A DNA stretch of 41,247 bases from Quadrisphaera sp. (GCA_029257185.1 JARICT010000080.1:1-41247), one strand, 5' to 3'. Counted from the first letter of the stretch, positions 15,338-23,463 are shown. Numbers and translations are program-made. Notes: generated by a model not told the origin, from the sequence alone.

Positions 15338-16801
15338 ATGAGCGCGACCCACCACCTTCCAGCCAACGCCACCCCGGTGTCGCCCACCTCGCCCGGCTCG
15401 CGAGCGTCGGAGCAGACCTGGCAGGGCGACGGGTGGTGCCGGGTGCGCGTGCACGGCCCCGCCGGGGCGGTGGACGTGGCGCTGCCCACCTCGCGCACCG
15501 TCGCCGACCTGTGCGCCGAGCTGGCCGGACGCCTGCTGCCCGGGGCGCCGCTGGTCGCGCAGGCGCCCTTCCAGCTGCACCGGGTCGGGCAGACCGCCCT
15601 GGACCAGGGCCGGCCGCTGGCAGCCGCCGACCCGCGCGAGGGAGAGGTCTTCCACCTCTCGCCCTCCCCGACGCCGTCCCCGGCGCGCGTGGTCGACGAC
15701 GCCCTGCACACCCTGGGCACCTCCGCCGGCGCCGCGGGGGTCTGGGCCCCGGCCACCCTGGCAGCCGCTGCCACCACCGGCGCGATGGTGGCCTCGGTCA
15801 CCCTGGCGCTGGCCGTGGCGACGATCGTTCCCGGCGTCCCGGCCCTGCCCCTGCTGGGCGCGGCCGCGCTGCTGGCCGCGGCCCTGGTCATCCCCCACGA
15901 GGCCACCGGCTCGGACGTCGCCCGAGCCACGGCAGCGGCGGCGGCCCTGCCGCTGTGGGCGGGGGCCGGCCTCGCGCTGGCGCGCGCCACCGCGACGTCG
16001 GGCCCGGGCACCTTGGCGCTGGCGGGCCTCGCCCTGGCGGTCGGCGCCGGCGCCGCGCTGGGCGCGGTGCCCACCAGAGCGGCGCTGTGGGCCACCCCGA
16101 TCGCCGCCGGGGCGCTGGTCGGTGCGGGGGGCCTGCTGGTCGCCGGCGGCGTGACCACCAGCGCGGGGGCGGCGGGCGTCATGGGCACCGTGGTCCTCGT
16201 GGCCGCGGCCGGCGCGCCCTGGCTGATCGCGCGCAGCGCCCGGTGGTCCTCCCCCCACCCCGGACCCGTCGGGCGCGAGGAGCTGACCGCTGCCGCCGCG
16301 CGCACCCGCGCGCTGATCACGGCGCTGTCCCTCGCCGGGGCCGGTGCGCTCGCGGCGTGCTCGCTGGTGCTGGCCACCAGCGGCGCGGGCCTGAGCGGCG
16401 GGCAGGTGACGATGGCGCGCTGGTTGGCCCTGGCCCTGGCCCTGGTCGCCGGCCTCCGTGCCCGGCGCACCCGCTTCGCGCTGGAGTCGGCCTCGATGGT
16501 CACCGCCGCCGTCCTTCCTCTGGTCGCCCTGGTGCTGGTGGTCGTGGCCCTCGCCGCTCCCGGCGCCCGCTGGGCGCTGGTCGCCGCCCTCACCGCTGCC
16601 CTGGCCGGCGTGCTGGCCCTGGTGGTGGTCCTCCGCTCCGCGCAGGACGGGGACCGGGGAGCCCTGTCGCGCCTGACCCGCCCGCGGGTGCGCCGGGCGC
16701 TGTCGATCGTCGAGGGCGTGGTCGCCGTCTCGGTCATCCCCCTGCTGGCCGGGGTGCTGGGTGTGTACGCCGCAGCGGCCAACGCTGGCACCTCCCTGTA
16801 G
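15338..16801 (+). CDS. eccD: Type VII secretion channel component EccD
   Basis: A 487-residue integral membrane protein. Residues about 30-110 form a ubiquitin-like cytosolic domain (CRVRVHGPAGAVDVALPTSR, then TVADLCAELAGRLL, then a LDQGRPLAAADPREGEVFHL segment). About eleven Ala/Leu/Val-rich helices follow from residue 125 to the C-terminus. This matches EccD, which lines the large membrane vestibule of the ESX complex together with EccB, EccC and EccE. The start at 15338 follows a CATCGT hexamer by 7 bases and fits the beginning of the ubiquitin-like fold. The gene is divergent from eccC. Downstream lies a 533-base stretch without a recognisable gene before eccB, so eccD and eccB probably have separate promoters. 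Confidence 0.9.
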   Translation: MSATHHLPANATPVSPTSPGSRASEQTWQGDGWCRVRVHGPAGAVDVALPTSRTVADLCAELAGRLLPGAPLVAQAPFQLHRVGQTALDQGRPLAAADPREGEVFHLSPSPTPSPARVVDDALHTLGTSAGAAGVWAPATLAAAATTGAMVASVTLALAVATIVPGVPALPLLGAAALLAAALVIPHEATGSDVARATAAAAALPLWAGAGLALARATATSGPGTLALAGLALAVGAGAALGAVPTRAALWATPIAAGALVGAGGLLVAGGVTTSAGAAGVMGTVVLVAAAGAPWLIARSARWSSPHPGPVGREELTAAAARTRALITALSLAGAGALAACSLVLATSGAGLSGGQVTMARWLALALALVAGLRARRTRFALESASMVTAAVLPLVALVLVVVALAAPGARWALVAALTAALAGVLALVVVLRSAQDGDRGALSRLTRPRVRRALSIVEGVVAVSVIPLLAGVLGVYAAAANAGTSL

Positions 16802-16957
16802 GGGACCGCGCCGCCGGACCGCGATCGACCCCGCACACGCCCGGCCCGGTCGGGCTGCCGGTCCTGCACCGGCTCGTCCCGCCTGCTGTTCGCTGCGGGA
16901 GCCGTCGAGACCGTCACCCGGTCGCCGGCGCTCTGTGCCTCAGCCGGACCCCCGTCG

Positions 16958-16991
16958 CCACCGCCGGTGAGCTCCGACTCACCACCGGTGG
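16958..16991. terminator. Hairpin downstream of eccD
   Basis: Arms 16958-16971 and 16978-16991 pair as 6 bp, two mismatches, then 6 bp around a 6-base loop. It lies 156 bases after the eccD stop and has no U-tract. It is a candidate terminator for eccD transcription. Confidence 0.3.
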
Positions 16992-17322
16992 CTGTGGTGG
17001 GGTCATGATGCTGCCCTGGCACGATGCTGTTCTGGTCACGGGGATCCCTGGTGTCGCGTGGTGCCCGCGCTGCGCGGTCCTCACGACCTGCGGTCTGCTC
17101 GAGGTGGTGTCGGTCCTGGCTCCGCGCCGGCGGCGCCCACCACGACCAGTCCGCCGCTCTTCCACGCTCGGTAGGTCCCCGCGTCGGCACCGGTCACGGA
17201 TCTCCTCGACTTCTCGGCCTCGGGAAAGCCGGCGATGATCGTGCTGGCCCTTGTCGAGAAACGTAGCACCGGCCATATACCACACGCTCGGTCATGATTG
17301 TTCACTCCTGTGTTCCAGCGCC

Positions 17323-17328
17323 TACCAT
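17323..17328 (+). promoter_or_regulatory. Predicted -10 element of eccB
   Basis: TACCAT followed by 6 bases and the GTG at 17335. It lies in a locally AT-richer patch (17270-17330). TTGTTC at 17298-17303 is a possible -35 with a long 19-base spacer. Confidence 0.5.
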
Positions 17329-17334
17329 TCCGGG

Positions 17335-18678
17335 GTGGCCAGCCGTCGGACGCTTGTCGACGTCGAGGACTTCAACCGCCGTCGCGGGGTCGCGGCGTTG
17401 TTGCGGGGGGACTCCCTCGACCTCGAGGAGGTGCCCCCGCGCCCCAACGCTGCCATCGCCGGCGGGGTGATCATCGCCCTGCTGGTCGGTGGCGCCTCGG
17501 TGGCCGGCGCCTATCTCTCCGGGCGAACCCCTGACGGGTGGCGCGGTGACGGGACGCTGGTGCTGGACGAGAGCACCGGAGCGCGGTACGTCGCCGAGGA
17601 CGAGGTGCTGCGTCCGGCGCCGACCCTGACCGCCGCGCTGCTGGCGGGGGCGCGTCCGGCTCCGGTGCTCGTGCCCCACGACGCGGTGGCCGCGGCCCCC
17701 GTCGGGGCCGCGCTGCCCGGCGGTGACCTGCCCGAGAGCCCGCCCACGCTGCCCGCACGGGCCAGCGGGTTCACCGCCTGCTTCCAGGAGCCGGCGGTGG
17801 AGGTCTACGCCACCGTCCCGACGATCACCCCGGCGGCCGCCGAGGCGGTGCTGGTGGCCACCCCCGCCACGCCCGACGGGGCCGCGGTGCTGGTGGCCGG
17901 ACGCCTCGCCCACCCGGTCAGCGCCGCCGCGATCACCGCGCTCGGCTACTCGCCCGCCCAGGTGCGTCAGGTGCCCCGTGCCTGGCTGGACCTCGTGCCC
18001 ACCGGTCCCGACCTGGACCTGCTCTCGCCCCGGGTCGACCCGGCCCGCGGGCTCGAGGGGATCGGGGTGGCCGGCGAGGTGGTCGAGGAGGCCGGTACCG
18101 GGCGACGCTTCCTCGTCGGCGAGGACTCCCTGGCTCCCTTCGTCAACGCCACCTCGCAGGCGTTGGCCCCGCCCCCGGTGCGCCAGGTTCCCCGGGCGGC
18201 GGTCACCGCCGCCCCGGCCGCACCTCCGACGGGGATCATCGAGGCTCCCACCGCCCCGCCGACGATCCCTGCGCGCGAGGAGCCCGCCGTGCCGTGCGTG
18301 GACAGCTCGCCGTCCGCCGTGCTGATCGCCTCGGCCGTGACCGACACCGGCACCATCCCCACCCCCGGCCTGGACCTGGGCGGGACGCAGGAGGGCAAGG
18401 CTCCCGACGGCACCGGGGGGGACGGCGCGGTGGAGGTGCGCTGGCACTTCCGCCCCGGGCACGGCGCCCTGGTCGGGCCCACCACCCTCGACGCTGCCCC
18501 GGTCCCCGAGCAGCAGGGCACCGGGGGTATCCGCGTGATCGACGCCGGCATCGCCTATCCCGTGCAGGACCTGCCGGCACTGGGCGTGCTGGGTTATCGC
18601 CGCGAGGAGACCGTGCTGCTCGCCGACGCCTGGTTGGCCCTGACCGCCCGGGGAGCGCCCATCGCCTCGTCGCGCTGA
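17335..18678 (+). CDS. eccB: Type VII secretion core component EccB
   Basis: A 447-residue protein with a short cytosolic N-terminus (SRRTLVDVEDFNRRRGVAAL), one membrane helix at about 39-61 and a large extracytoplasmic domain. The domain shows EccB-type repeats with alternating LVPHDAV, LVATPAT and YPVQDLPALGVLGY segments. Two widely spaced cysteines (FTACF and VPCVDS) are positioned to form the disulfide known in EccB. EccB forms the periplasmic crown of the ESX complex. The FNRRR arginine-rich cytosolic stretch is typical of the family, where it contacts the membrane ring. The GTG at 17335 is supported by a -10-like TACCAT 6 bases earlier and by the family N-terminus. The two WXG100 genes follow 129 bases downstream on the same strand. 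Confidence 0.88.
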   Translation: MASRRTLVDVEDFNRRRGVAALLRGDSLDLEEVPPRPNAAIAGGVIIALLVGGASVAGAYLSGRTPDGWRGDGTLVLDESTGARYVAEDEVLRPAPTLTAALLAGARPAPVLVPHDAVAAAPVGAALPGGDLPESPPTLPARASGFTACFQEPAVEVYATVPTITPAAAEAVLVATPATPDGAAVLVAGRLAHPVSAAAITALGYSPAQVRQVPRAWLDLVPTGPDLDLLSPRVDPARGLEGIGVAGEVVEEAGTGRRFLVGEDSLAPFVNATSQALAPPPVRQVPRAAVTAAPAAPPTGIIEAPTAPPTIPAREEPAVPCVDSSPSAVLIASAVTDTGTIPTPGLDLGGTQEGKAPDGTGGDGAVEVRWHFRPGHGALVGPTTLDAAPVPEQQGTGGIRVIDAGIAYPVQDLPALGVLGYRREETVLLADAWLALTARGAPIASSR

Positions 18679-18746
18679 GCGATGAATCCTTTCGCACGGC
18701 TTACCGAATCGTCCGTCCGGGGAATGCGAGCTACCGGCGGGAGTCT

Positions 18747-18761
18747 CTGTGGTGCCACAGT
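18747..18761 (+). promoter_or_regulatory. Palindrome overlapping a predicted -10 upstream of the esx pair
   Basis: CTGTGG-TG-CCACAG (18747-18760) is a 6-bp inverted repeat. Its right arm overlaps CACAGT (18756-18761), a CANNNT -10 candidate that would start transcription near 18768, 40 bases before the first esx ATG. It is a candidate operator for esx expression. Confidence 0.35.
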
Positions 18762-18807
18762 AGGTGAACGACGTCTGTCGCACCCACCGCGCGCCACGGA
18801 GAGCCAC

Positions 18808-19131
18808 ATGCCCGGGTTGTTCGATGCCTCCACGGTGGCGATGCGCCAGAGCGCCACCGAGGTCGAGCAGGACGCCGACGCGATCCGCACCGAGCTGCAG
18901 GCCCTGCTCACGAGGCTCTCGGCGCTGCAGGGGCAGTGGATCGGTGATGGGCGCACCGCCTTCATCGGCGCCCAGAGCCGCTACAGCGACGCCAACGCCC
19001 GCCTCAACCAGGCCCTGACCACCATCGCGGGACTGATCAAGACCAACGAGGCGCGCTACACCGCCGACGACGCCCAGGCCTCCGGCTCGCCGAGCACCGC
19101 CGGCGCCGCCTTCGACGTCCCCGGCTTCTGA
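18808..19131 (+). CDS. WXG100-family ESX substrate (first esx gene)
   Basis: A 107-residue secreted protein of the EsxA/EsxB type. It forms a helical hairpin whose turn holds WIG (W44, G46) and whose second helix ends with YTADD (Y84, D88), fitting the YxxxD/E secretion motif. A disordered 17-residue tail (ASGSPSTAGAAFDVPGF) extends beyond the motif. In ESX systems the tail-bearing partner is the one that docks on EccC, so this is probably the EsxB-like (CFP-10-like) subunit. The ATG at 18808 has a GGAGAG Shine-Dalgarno 4 bases upstream. The 42 residues of open frame before it are not typical of the family. It heads a two-gene unit with the next WXG100 gene, 33 bases downstream. Confidence 0.88.
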   Translation: MPGLFDASTVAMRQSATEVEQDADAIRTELQALLTRLSALQGQWIGDGRTAFIGAQSRYSDANARLNQALTTIAGLIKTNEARYTADDAQASGSPSTAGAAFDVPGF

Positions 19132-19164
19132 CCCCCACCGCACCCCTCCACAGGAGCCACGACC

Positions 19165-19455
19165 ATGGCAGACCAGATCAGGGTCAACCCCGCATCGATG
19201 GGCACCGCCATCTCCGACATCGCCACCGGGGTCGCCACCGCCGGGACCCGCCTGGACGACCTCAAGGCCGCCATCGCCCCGATGGTGGCTACCTGGGAGG
19301 GCGCGGCCCAGGCCGCCTACTTCGTCCAGCAGACCGCGTGGGACACCGCCTGGACGGACCTGAACCAGGCTCTGACCGGCCTGCAGAACGCCACGTCGCG
19401 GTCCACCGAGGACTACGCCGCCGGCGAGGCCGCCAACACCGCGTCCTGGGGCTGA
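19165..19455 (+). CDS. WXG100-family ESX substrate (second esx gene)
   Basis: A 96-residue helical hairpin protein. The turn carries WEG (W44, G46) and the C-terminus YAAGE (Y84, E88). The WXG and YxxxE positions coincide exactly with those of the upstream partner. It ends 8 residues after the secretion motif, as in EsxA-like subunits, and probably forms a heterodimer with the upstream protein. A CAGGAG Shine-Dalgarno precedes the ATG. Both Esx proteins would be exported by the EccB/EccC/EccD machinery encoded alongside. Confidence 0.9.
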   Translation: MADQIRVNPASMGTAISDIATGVATAGTRLDDLKAAIAPMVATWEGAAQAAYFVQQTAWDTAWTDLNQALTGLQNATSRSTEDYAAGEAANTASWG

Positions 19456-19529
19456 CCGGCCGCCCCGCGACACGTCGGCTCCCTCGGACCAGAGGCCCGG
19501 GCGTCTGCCAGCAGGTCAGCGGGCGCGCG

Positions 19530-19567
19530 GTGGGCGGGACCACCGCCCACGGACGCCTCGTCCGTGG
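19530..19567 (+). terminator. Two overlapping hairpins after the esx genes
   Basis: Hairpin A pairs GTGGGCGG (19530-19537) with CCGCCCAC (19543-19550). Hairpin B pairs CCACGGACG (19547-19555) with CGTCCGTGG (19559-19567) around a 3-base loop. They share CCAC (19547-19550), so they cannot both form fully. Located 75 bases after the second esx stop, they probably end esx transcription, which converges on the response-regulator gene. Confidence 0.5.
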
Positions 19568-19744
19568 TTCACCCGCCCGGCGACGCCACCACCGGACGGT
19601 GATGACCGGAGGCAGACGAGGCAGCTCTTGCTGGCGCTGCGGCGATGACCAGCCGTGGGACGGGGCGCACGGGACGCGTCATCCGTCGATCGGGGACCTC
19701 GCGCGCCTGGCACGCCGGGAGGGACCGCGCCGACTCCCCGCTCG

Positions 19745-20389
19745 TCAGAGCCAGCCGCGCTCCGTGGCCACGGCGACCGCCTCCACCCGGTTGCGCGTCC
19801 CGGTCTTGGCGATGGCCGAGGACAGGTAGTTGCGGACCGTCCCCTCCGCGAGGTGGAGCGCGGCGGCCACCTCGCCGTGCGGGCGGCCGGTCGCGGACGC
19901 GGCCAGCACCTCCCGCTCCCGGTCCGTCAGGGGGTCCGCGGCGTCCCAGGCGGCGACCGCCAGCGCCGGGTCGACCACGCGCTCGCCGGCGTGGACGCGT
20001 CGCACCACGTCGGCGAGCTGCTCGATCGGGGCGTCCTTCAGCACGTACCCGGCCACGCCGGCGTCCATCGCCCGGCGGAGATATCCCGAGCGCGCGAACG
20101 TCGTCACGAGCACGACCCTGGTGCGTGCCCTCCGGGCGCCCAGGGCCGCGGCCACCTCCAGCCCGGTGGCGCCGGGCATCTCGATGTCGGTGAGCAGCAC
20201 GTCCGGGTCGTGAGCCTGGACGGCGACCAGCGCCGCGGGGCCGTCGACGGCGGTGGCGACGACGTCGACGTCGTCCTCCAGGGCGAGGAGCGCCGCGAAG
20301 GCTCCGCGGACCATGGCCTGGTCCTCGGCCAGGACGACGGTGATCGTGCGTGGTCCCGGTGCGGCGTGAGGCGGTTCGTCGGCGGTCAT
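19745..20389 (-). CDS. NarL/LuxR-family response regulator
   Basis: A 214-residue DNA-binding regulator. The receiver domain (about 15-130) has the acidic pair AEDQ, the phospho-acceptor D68 in LLTDIEMPG, a TTF switch region and the conserved lysine in GYVLKDAP. The C-terminal LuxR helix-turn-helix (about 150-212) begins LTDREREVLAA and includes VRNYLSSAIAKTGTRNRVEA. The protein is closest in layout to DesR-type regulators that pair with DesK-type kinases and control neighbouring ABC exporters. The ATG at 20389 overlaps the kinase stop codon (ATGA). A candidate binding site is the inverted repeat at 23545-23556 upstream of the ABC genes. Confidence 0.92.
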   Translation of the reverse strand: MTADEPPHAAPGPRTITVVLAEDQAMVRGAFAALLALEDDVDVVATAVDGPAALVAVQAHDPDVLLTDIEMPGATGLEVAAALGARRARTRVVLVTTFARSGYLRRAMDAGVAGYVLKDAPIEQLADVVRRVHAGERVVDPALAVAAWDAADPLTDREREVLAASATGRPHGEVAAALHLAEGTVRNYLSSAIAKTGTRNRVEAVAVATERGWL

Positions 20390-21579
20390 GGACGGCCCAC
20401 GGGGTCTCGAGCCGGGACGCTGGCCACGAGGTGCGTCCCGCGCGGGACGGCCTGCGCGACCTCCAGCCGACCGCTCAGGGACTCCAGCCGCTCGCGCATC
20501 CCGCGCAGCCCTCCGCCCGGCCGCGAACGCACCCCGGTGCCGTCGTCGGTCACGGTCACGACGGCGTCGGCGGCCCCTCGACGCACGGTGACGCTCACCT
20601 GGCTCGCGCCGGCGTGGCGCACCACGTTGGTCACCGCCTCGCGCAGGGCCAGGGCCAGGGCCGTCTCGGCCTCGGGGGTGACCCCCGGGAGGGCGTCGCG
20701 CTCGACCGTGGCCACGACGCCGGCCGCCGCGAGCGTCGCGGTGGCCAGCGCCAGCTCGTCGTCGAGGTGCACGTGGCGCCACCCGGAGACCGTGGTCCGC
20801 ACGTCGCTCAGGGCCGCCCGAGCCACCCGTTCGAGCTCGGCGAGCTCCTCCTGGGCGCGCTCGGGGTCGACGGTCACGAGCCGGCGGGCCAGCTGGGAGC
20901 GCACCACCACGGAGGTGAGGGACTGGCCGAGCGAGTCGTGCACGTCGCGCGCGAGACGCTCACGCTCGGTGAGGGTGGCGATCGCCTCGATGCGCGAGTT
21001 CTCTACCCGCAGGGCGGCGTTCGTGCGTTCGCGCTCGGTGCCTGCCAACACCTCCAGACCGACGACCCAGATGAAGATGAGTCCGGGGATCGAGGCCCAG
21101 ACGCGGAAAGCGAGCGTCAGCGGGACGTAGGACAGCGGGAGCAGCGCGAGCACGGTCAGCAGAGCGAACCACCGGAGCGCGACTCGCTTGGACCAGGCGT
21201 TCGCAGCGAACGCAGCTGAGTAGACGAACAGCACGGTGACGCCGCTGTTGATCGGGAAGATCGCGACCGCCACCACCACGGCGACCACCGGTGCCGCGCG
21301 GTGGAGGCGCCCGCCGCACGGAGCCCTGCCGACAGCGAGGTAGAAGGTGGCGAAACCGGTGACGACGGAGATGCTGACGATCCACGTCAGCGGGGTCGTC
21401 GTGGGGTTGAACAGCAGCGGGAAGGCCATGATCCCCAGGTAGACGAGGTACCAGGGCGAGCTGCCGTTCCACCGCTGGTCGACCGGCTGATCTCCGTCCT
21501 GTCCCCGCCGTGCACCCACGGTCGGGGCGAGCACGGGGGACGGCGAAGGTGCACCTGCTGTGGTGCGCGCCACCGTCAT
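20386..21579 (-). CDS. DesK-like sensor histidine kinase
   Basis: A 397-residue membrane kinase. About five hydrophobic segments between residues 44 and 178 make up the sensor. A coiled linker (TERERTNAALRVENSRIEA) leads to the HisKA_3 phosphoacceptor helix RLARDVHDSLGQSLTSV (H214) and an HATPase_c domain with N box REAVTNVVRHAG and G boxes VTDDGTGV and GGGLRGMRERL. There is no extracellular sensor loop of any size, so it probably senses events in or at the membrane. The ATG at 21579 lies 6 bases after TAAGGT, so a leaderless transcript is likely. It is the first gene of a two-gene unit with the response regulator and sits directly after the ABC permease gene, its likely regulatory partner. 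Confidence 0.92.
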   Translation of the reverse strand: MTVARTTAGAPSPSPVLAPTVGARRGQDGDQPVDQRWNGSSPWYLVYLGIMAFPLLFNPTTTPLTWIVSISVVTGFATFYLAVGRAPCGGRLHRAAPVVAVVVAVAIFPINSGVTVLFVYSAAFAANAWSKRVALRWFALLTVLALLPLSYVPLTLAFRVWASIPGLIFIWVVGLEVLAGTERERTNAALRVENSRIEAIATLTERERLARDVHDSLGQSLTSVVVRSQLARRLVTVDPERAQEELAELERVARAALSDVRTTVSGWRHVHLDDELALATATLAAAGVVATVERDALPGVTPEAETALALALREAVTNVVRHAGASQVSVTVRRGAADAVVTVTDDGTGVRSRPGGGLRGMRERLESLSGRLEVAQAVPRGTHLVASVPARDPVGRP

Positions 21580-21585
21580 CGCTGC

Positions 21586-21591
21586 ACCTTA
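21586..21591 (-). promoter_or_regulatory. Predicted -10 of the kinase gene, overlapping the permease stop codon
   Basis: TAAGGT on the minus strand. Its first three bases are the TAA stop of the permease gene. The kinase ATG follows after 6 bases. Confidence 0.45.
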
Positions 21592-22485
21592 CGACCGGGC
21601 CCGGCGCAGGGCCCAGACCGCGAAGGCCCCGAGCACGGCGGTGGCGACGAGCAGGACGAGGACGCTCGTGCCGACGTCCCCGGCGGTCAGCGTCCCCGGG
21701 GCGATCTGTGCGATGCCCAGCCGGGAGAGGTGGTACGGCAGCAGGAAGGGGGCGATCTCCTGGAACCAGCCGGGCAGCATCGCCAGGGGGAAGAGCAGCC
21801 CCGATCCGATGGACGTGGCGAAGTACACCGCCTGCAGCAGCGCCATCGCGCCCCCGAAGGAGGCCAGGGCCCCGACGCCGACACCCAGCAGGGCGAACGG
21901 CAGGCTGCCCACCACCAGCACCGCGACGAGCCGCACCCAGGCCAGCGGTTCGAGGCTCGCCCCGCCGACGGTCACGGCGACGAGGGTCATGAGGGCCATC
22001 ACGGCGATCGCGTGCGGGATCGTCGCGGCGACCTTGGCGGCGACCACCACCGGCAGCGGGGTCGCGGAGACCATCCGGGTCCGCAGCCAGCCGCGCTCGC
22101 GGTCCTCGGCCAGCGAGAGGCCGGGGGTGATCATGGCGGTACCCATGACGCCGAAGGTGCCGTAGGTCGCCAGCATCAGCACGGCCACCGTGGTGCCACC
22201 GGCCTGCTGGCCCCCGAAGGCCAGGGCGAAGAACGTGAAGAACCCCACGGGCAGCGCCACGGAGAAGAACAGGGTGACGGGTTCGCGCACCACGCTGCGC
22301 AGCTCGTCCGCGGCCTCGGCGAGCAGCACGCGGCGCAGCGACCAGCCGCCAGACCGTGGGGAGCCGGGCCGTGCTGTCGCCGGGCTGCGCCCGGGGTCCA
22401 GGTCGGTGGCGCTGGCGGTGCTCATGGTCGTGCCCCTCTCGGTGTGGACGTCCTCGATGGTCCTGCTGGTCGCTCGGGTGCTCAT
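21589..22485 (-). CDS. ABC-2 type exporter permease
   Basis: A 298-residue membrane subunit. After a cytoplasmic N-terminus of about 70 residues come six hydrophobic segments (first FFSVALPVGFFTFFALAFGG) and the conserved amphipathic region with LAEDRERGWLRTRMVSATPL between helices 2 and 3, typical of ABC2_membrane permeases such as DrrB and the NatB/YadH type. It is presumed to form a full transporter with the upstream ATPase and to export lipids, drugs or peptides. The ATG at 22485 overlaps the ATPase stop (ATGA). A second in-frame ATG at 22425, with a GAGAGGGG ribosome site, is also possible and would shorten the protein by 20 residues. Confidence 0.88.
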   Translation of the reverse strand: MSTRATSRTIEDVHTERGTTMSTASATDLDPGRSPATARPGSPRSGGWSLRRVLLAEAADELRSVVREPVTLFFSVALPVGFFTFFALAFGGQQAGGTTVAVLMLATYGTFGVMGTAMITPGLSLAEDRERGWLRTRMVSATPLPVVVAAKVAATIPHAIAVMALMTLVAVTVGGASLEPLAWVRLVAVLVVGSLPFALLGVGVGALASFGGAMALLQAVYFATSIGSGLLFPLAMLPGWFQEIAPFLLPYHLSRLGIAQIAPGTLTAGDVGTSVLVLLVATAVLGAFAVWALRRARS

Positions 22486-23444
22486 GACCGCGCTCCGGCC
22501 AGCAGCACGTCCGACGTCGTCGTGCCCGCGAGCGCCGGAGCGTCATCCCCGGTCAGCGCTGCGACCGCCTGCTCCAGCGTCGCGCTCGCCACGGCGAGGT
22601 CGCTCAGCGTCGGGTCGCCCTGCATCCAGCGCCAGACCACCCGCTCCGTCTCGGCGGTGCGGACGACGACACGCCCTCCCTCGAGGGTCACGGCATCCGT
22701 GCCGACGAGGCTCGCCACCTCGTCGGCCCCCAGCGCCGAGACCGCGGAGACGGTCCGCTGCGGCATCGCCGCCGTCAGCTGGTGAGGGGTGCCGGAGACG
22801 ACGACCCGGGCGCGGTCGAGGACCACCACGTGGTCGGCGACGGCAGCGGCCTCCTCCATGAGGTGGGTGGTGACGAGGACGCCGACCCCCTCGTCGCGCC
22901 GGGCGGCGACCAGGGCCCAGAAGTCGTGGCGCGACCCGACGTCCAGCCCGTTCGTCGGCTCGTCGAGCACGAGCACCGCGGGGGCACCGACCAGCGCCAT
23001 GGCCAGCTGGACCCGGCGCTGCTGCCCGCCGGAGAGGTTCTTCGCCCGGCGCGGAGCGAGGTCGGCGGCGCCGACCGAGGCCAGGGCGCGGTCGCCCGCG
23101 CCGCGGGGAGCACCGGCGCGGGTGGCGGCGGAGCGCAGCAGCTCTCCGACCCGGAAGGTCCGCGGGAAGCCCGCGCTCTGGGCCACGACGCCCAGCGAGC
23201 GCCGAGTCGCCGCGCGCCGCGGGTCGCCGCCGCAGACGTCCACGGTCCCGGCGGCCGGTACGAGCAGCCCGGTGACCAGGTTGACGAGCGTCGTCTTCCC
23301 GGCGCCGTTGGGGCCCAGCAGCGCCACGCAGTCGCCGGCGCCCACGGTCAGGCTCACCTCGCTGAGAGCCTCCACCGCGCCGTAGCGGTAGCTCGCCCCC
23401 TCGACCCTCAGCACGTCCCCTCGTCGCTGCGCTGCTGCGTCCAC
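22482..23444 (-). CDS. ABC transporter ATP-binding protein
   Basis: A 320-residue ATPase of the DrrA/CcmA type. Walker A is GPNGAGKTT (residues 44-52), the Q-loop is VVAQSAGFP, the ABC signature is LSGGQQRRVQLA, Walker B is VLVLDEPTNGLD, and the H-loop is TTHLMEEA. A C-terminal extension of about 100 residues after the core domain is usual for this exporter class. The GTG at 23444 has a GGAGGG Shine-Dalgarno 5 bases upstream, so the mRNA has a leader of some length, which includes a hairpin at 23464-23484. It is first in the order ATPase-permease-kinase-regulator, an arrangement typical of self-regulated exporters responding to membrane stress or antibiotics. Confidence 0.93.
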   Translation of the reverse strand: MDAAAQRRGDVLRVEGASYRYGAVEALSEVSLTVGAGDCVALLGPNGAGKTTLVNLVTGLLVPAAGTVDVCGGDPRRAATRRSLGVVAQSAGFPRTFRVGELLRSAATRAGAPRGAGDRALASVGAADLAPRRAKNLSGGQQRRVQLAMALVGAPAVLVLDEPTNGLDVGSRHDFWALVAARRDEGVGVLVTTHLMEEAAAVADHVVVLDRARVVVSGTPHQLTAAMPQRTVSAVSALGADEVASLVGTDAVTLEGGRVVVRTAETERVVWRWMQGDPTLSDLAVASATLEQAVAALTGDDAPALAGTTTSDVLLAGARS

Positions 23445-23463
23445 GTCGACCCTCCGTCCCCTG

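Larger units (their letters stand above)
16802..17334. other. 533-base region without a recognised gene
   Basis: Between eccD and eccB. Open frames on the minus strand (for example 17081-17305) give peptides with no family I recognise and uneven third-position composition. One stretch (STIIAGFPEAEKSRR, then AGTYRAWKSGG) reads somewhat protein-like and might be a gene remnant. The segment contains a hairpin at 16958-16991 and, near 17230-17310, a locally AT-richer patch that probably holds the eccB promoter. Confidence 0.4.

Noticed and set aside
15173-16258. Upstream extension of the eccC frame and the in-frame ATG at 15185 for eccD
   Set aside because: The extensions overlap the divergent gene or add non-family sequence. 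EccC and EccD N-termini are complete without them.
16914-17305. Minus-strand open frames between eccD and eccB as genes
   Set aside because: Arg-rich composition, uneven third-position GC and no recognisable domain. Described as part of the unexplained gap instead.
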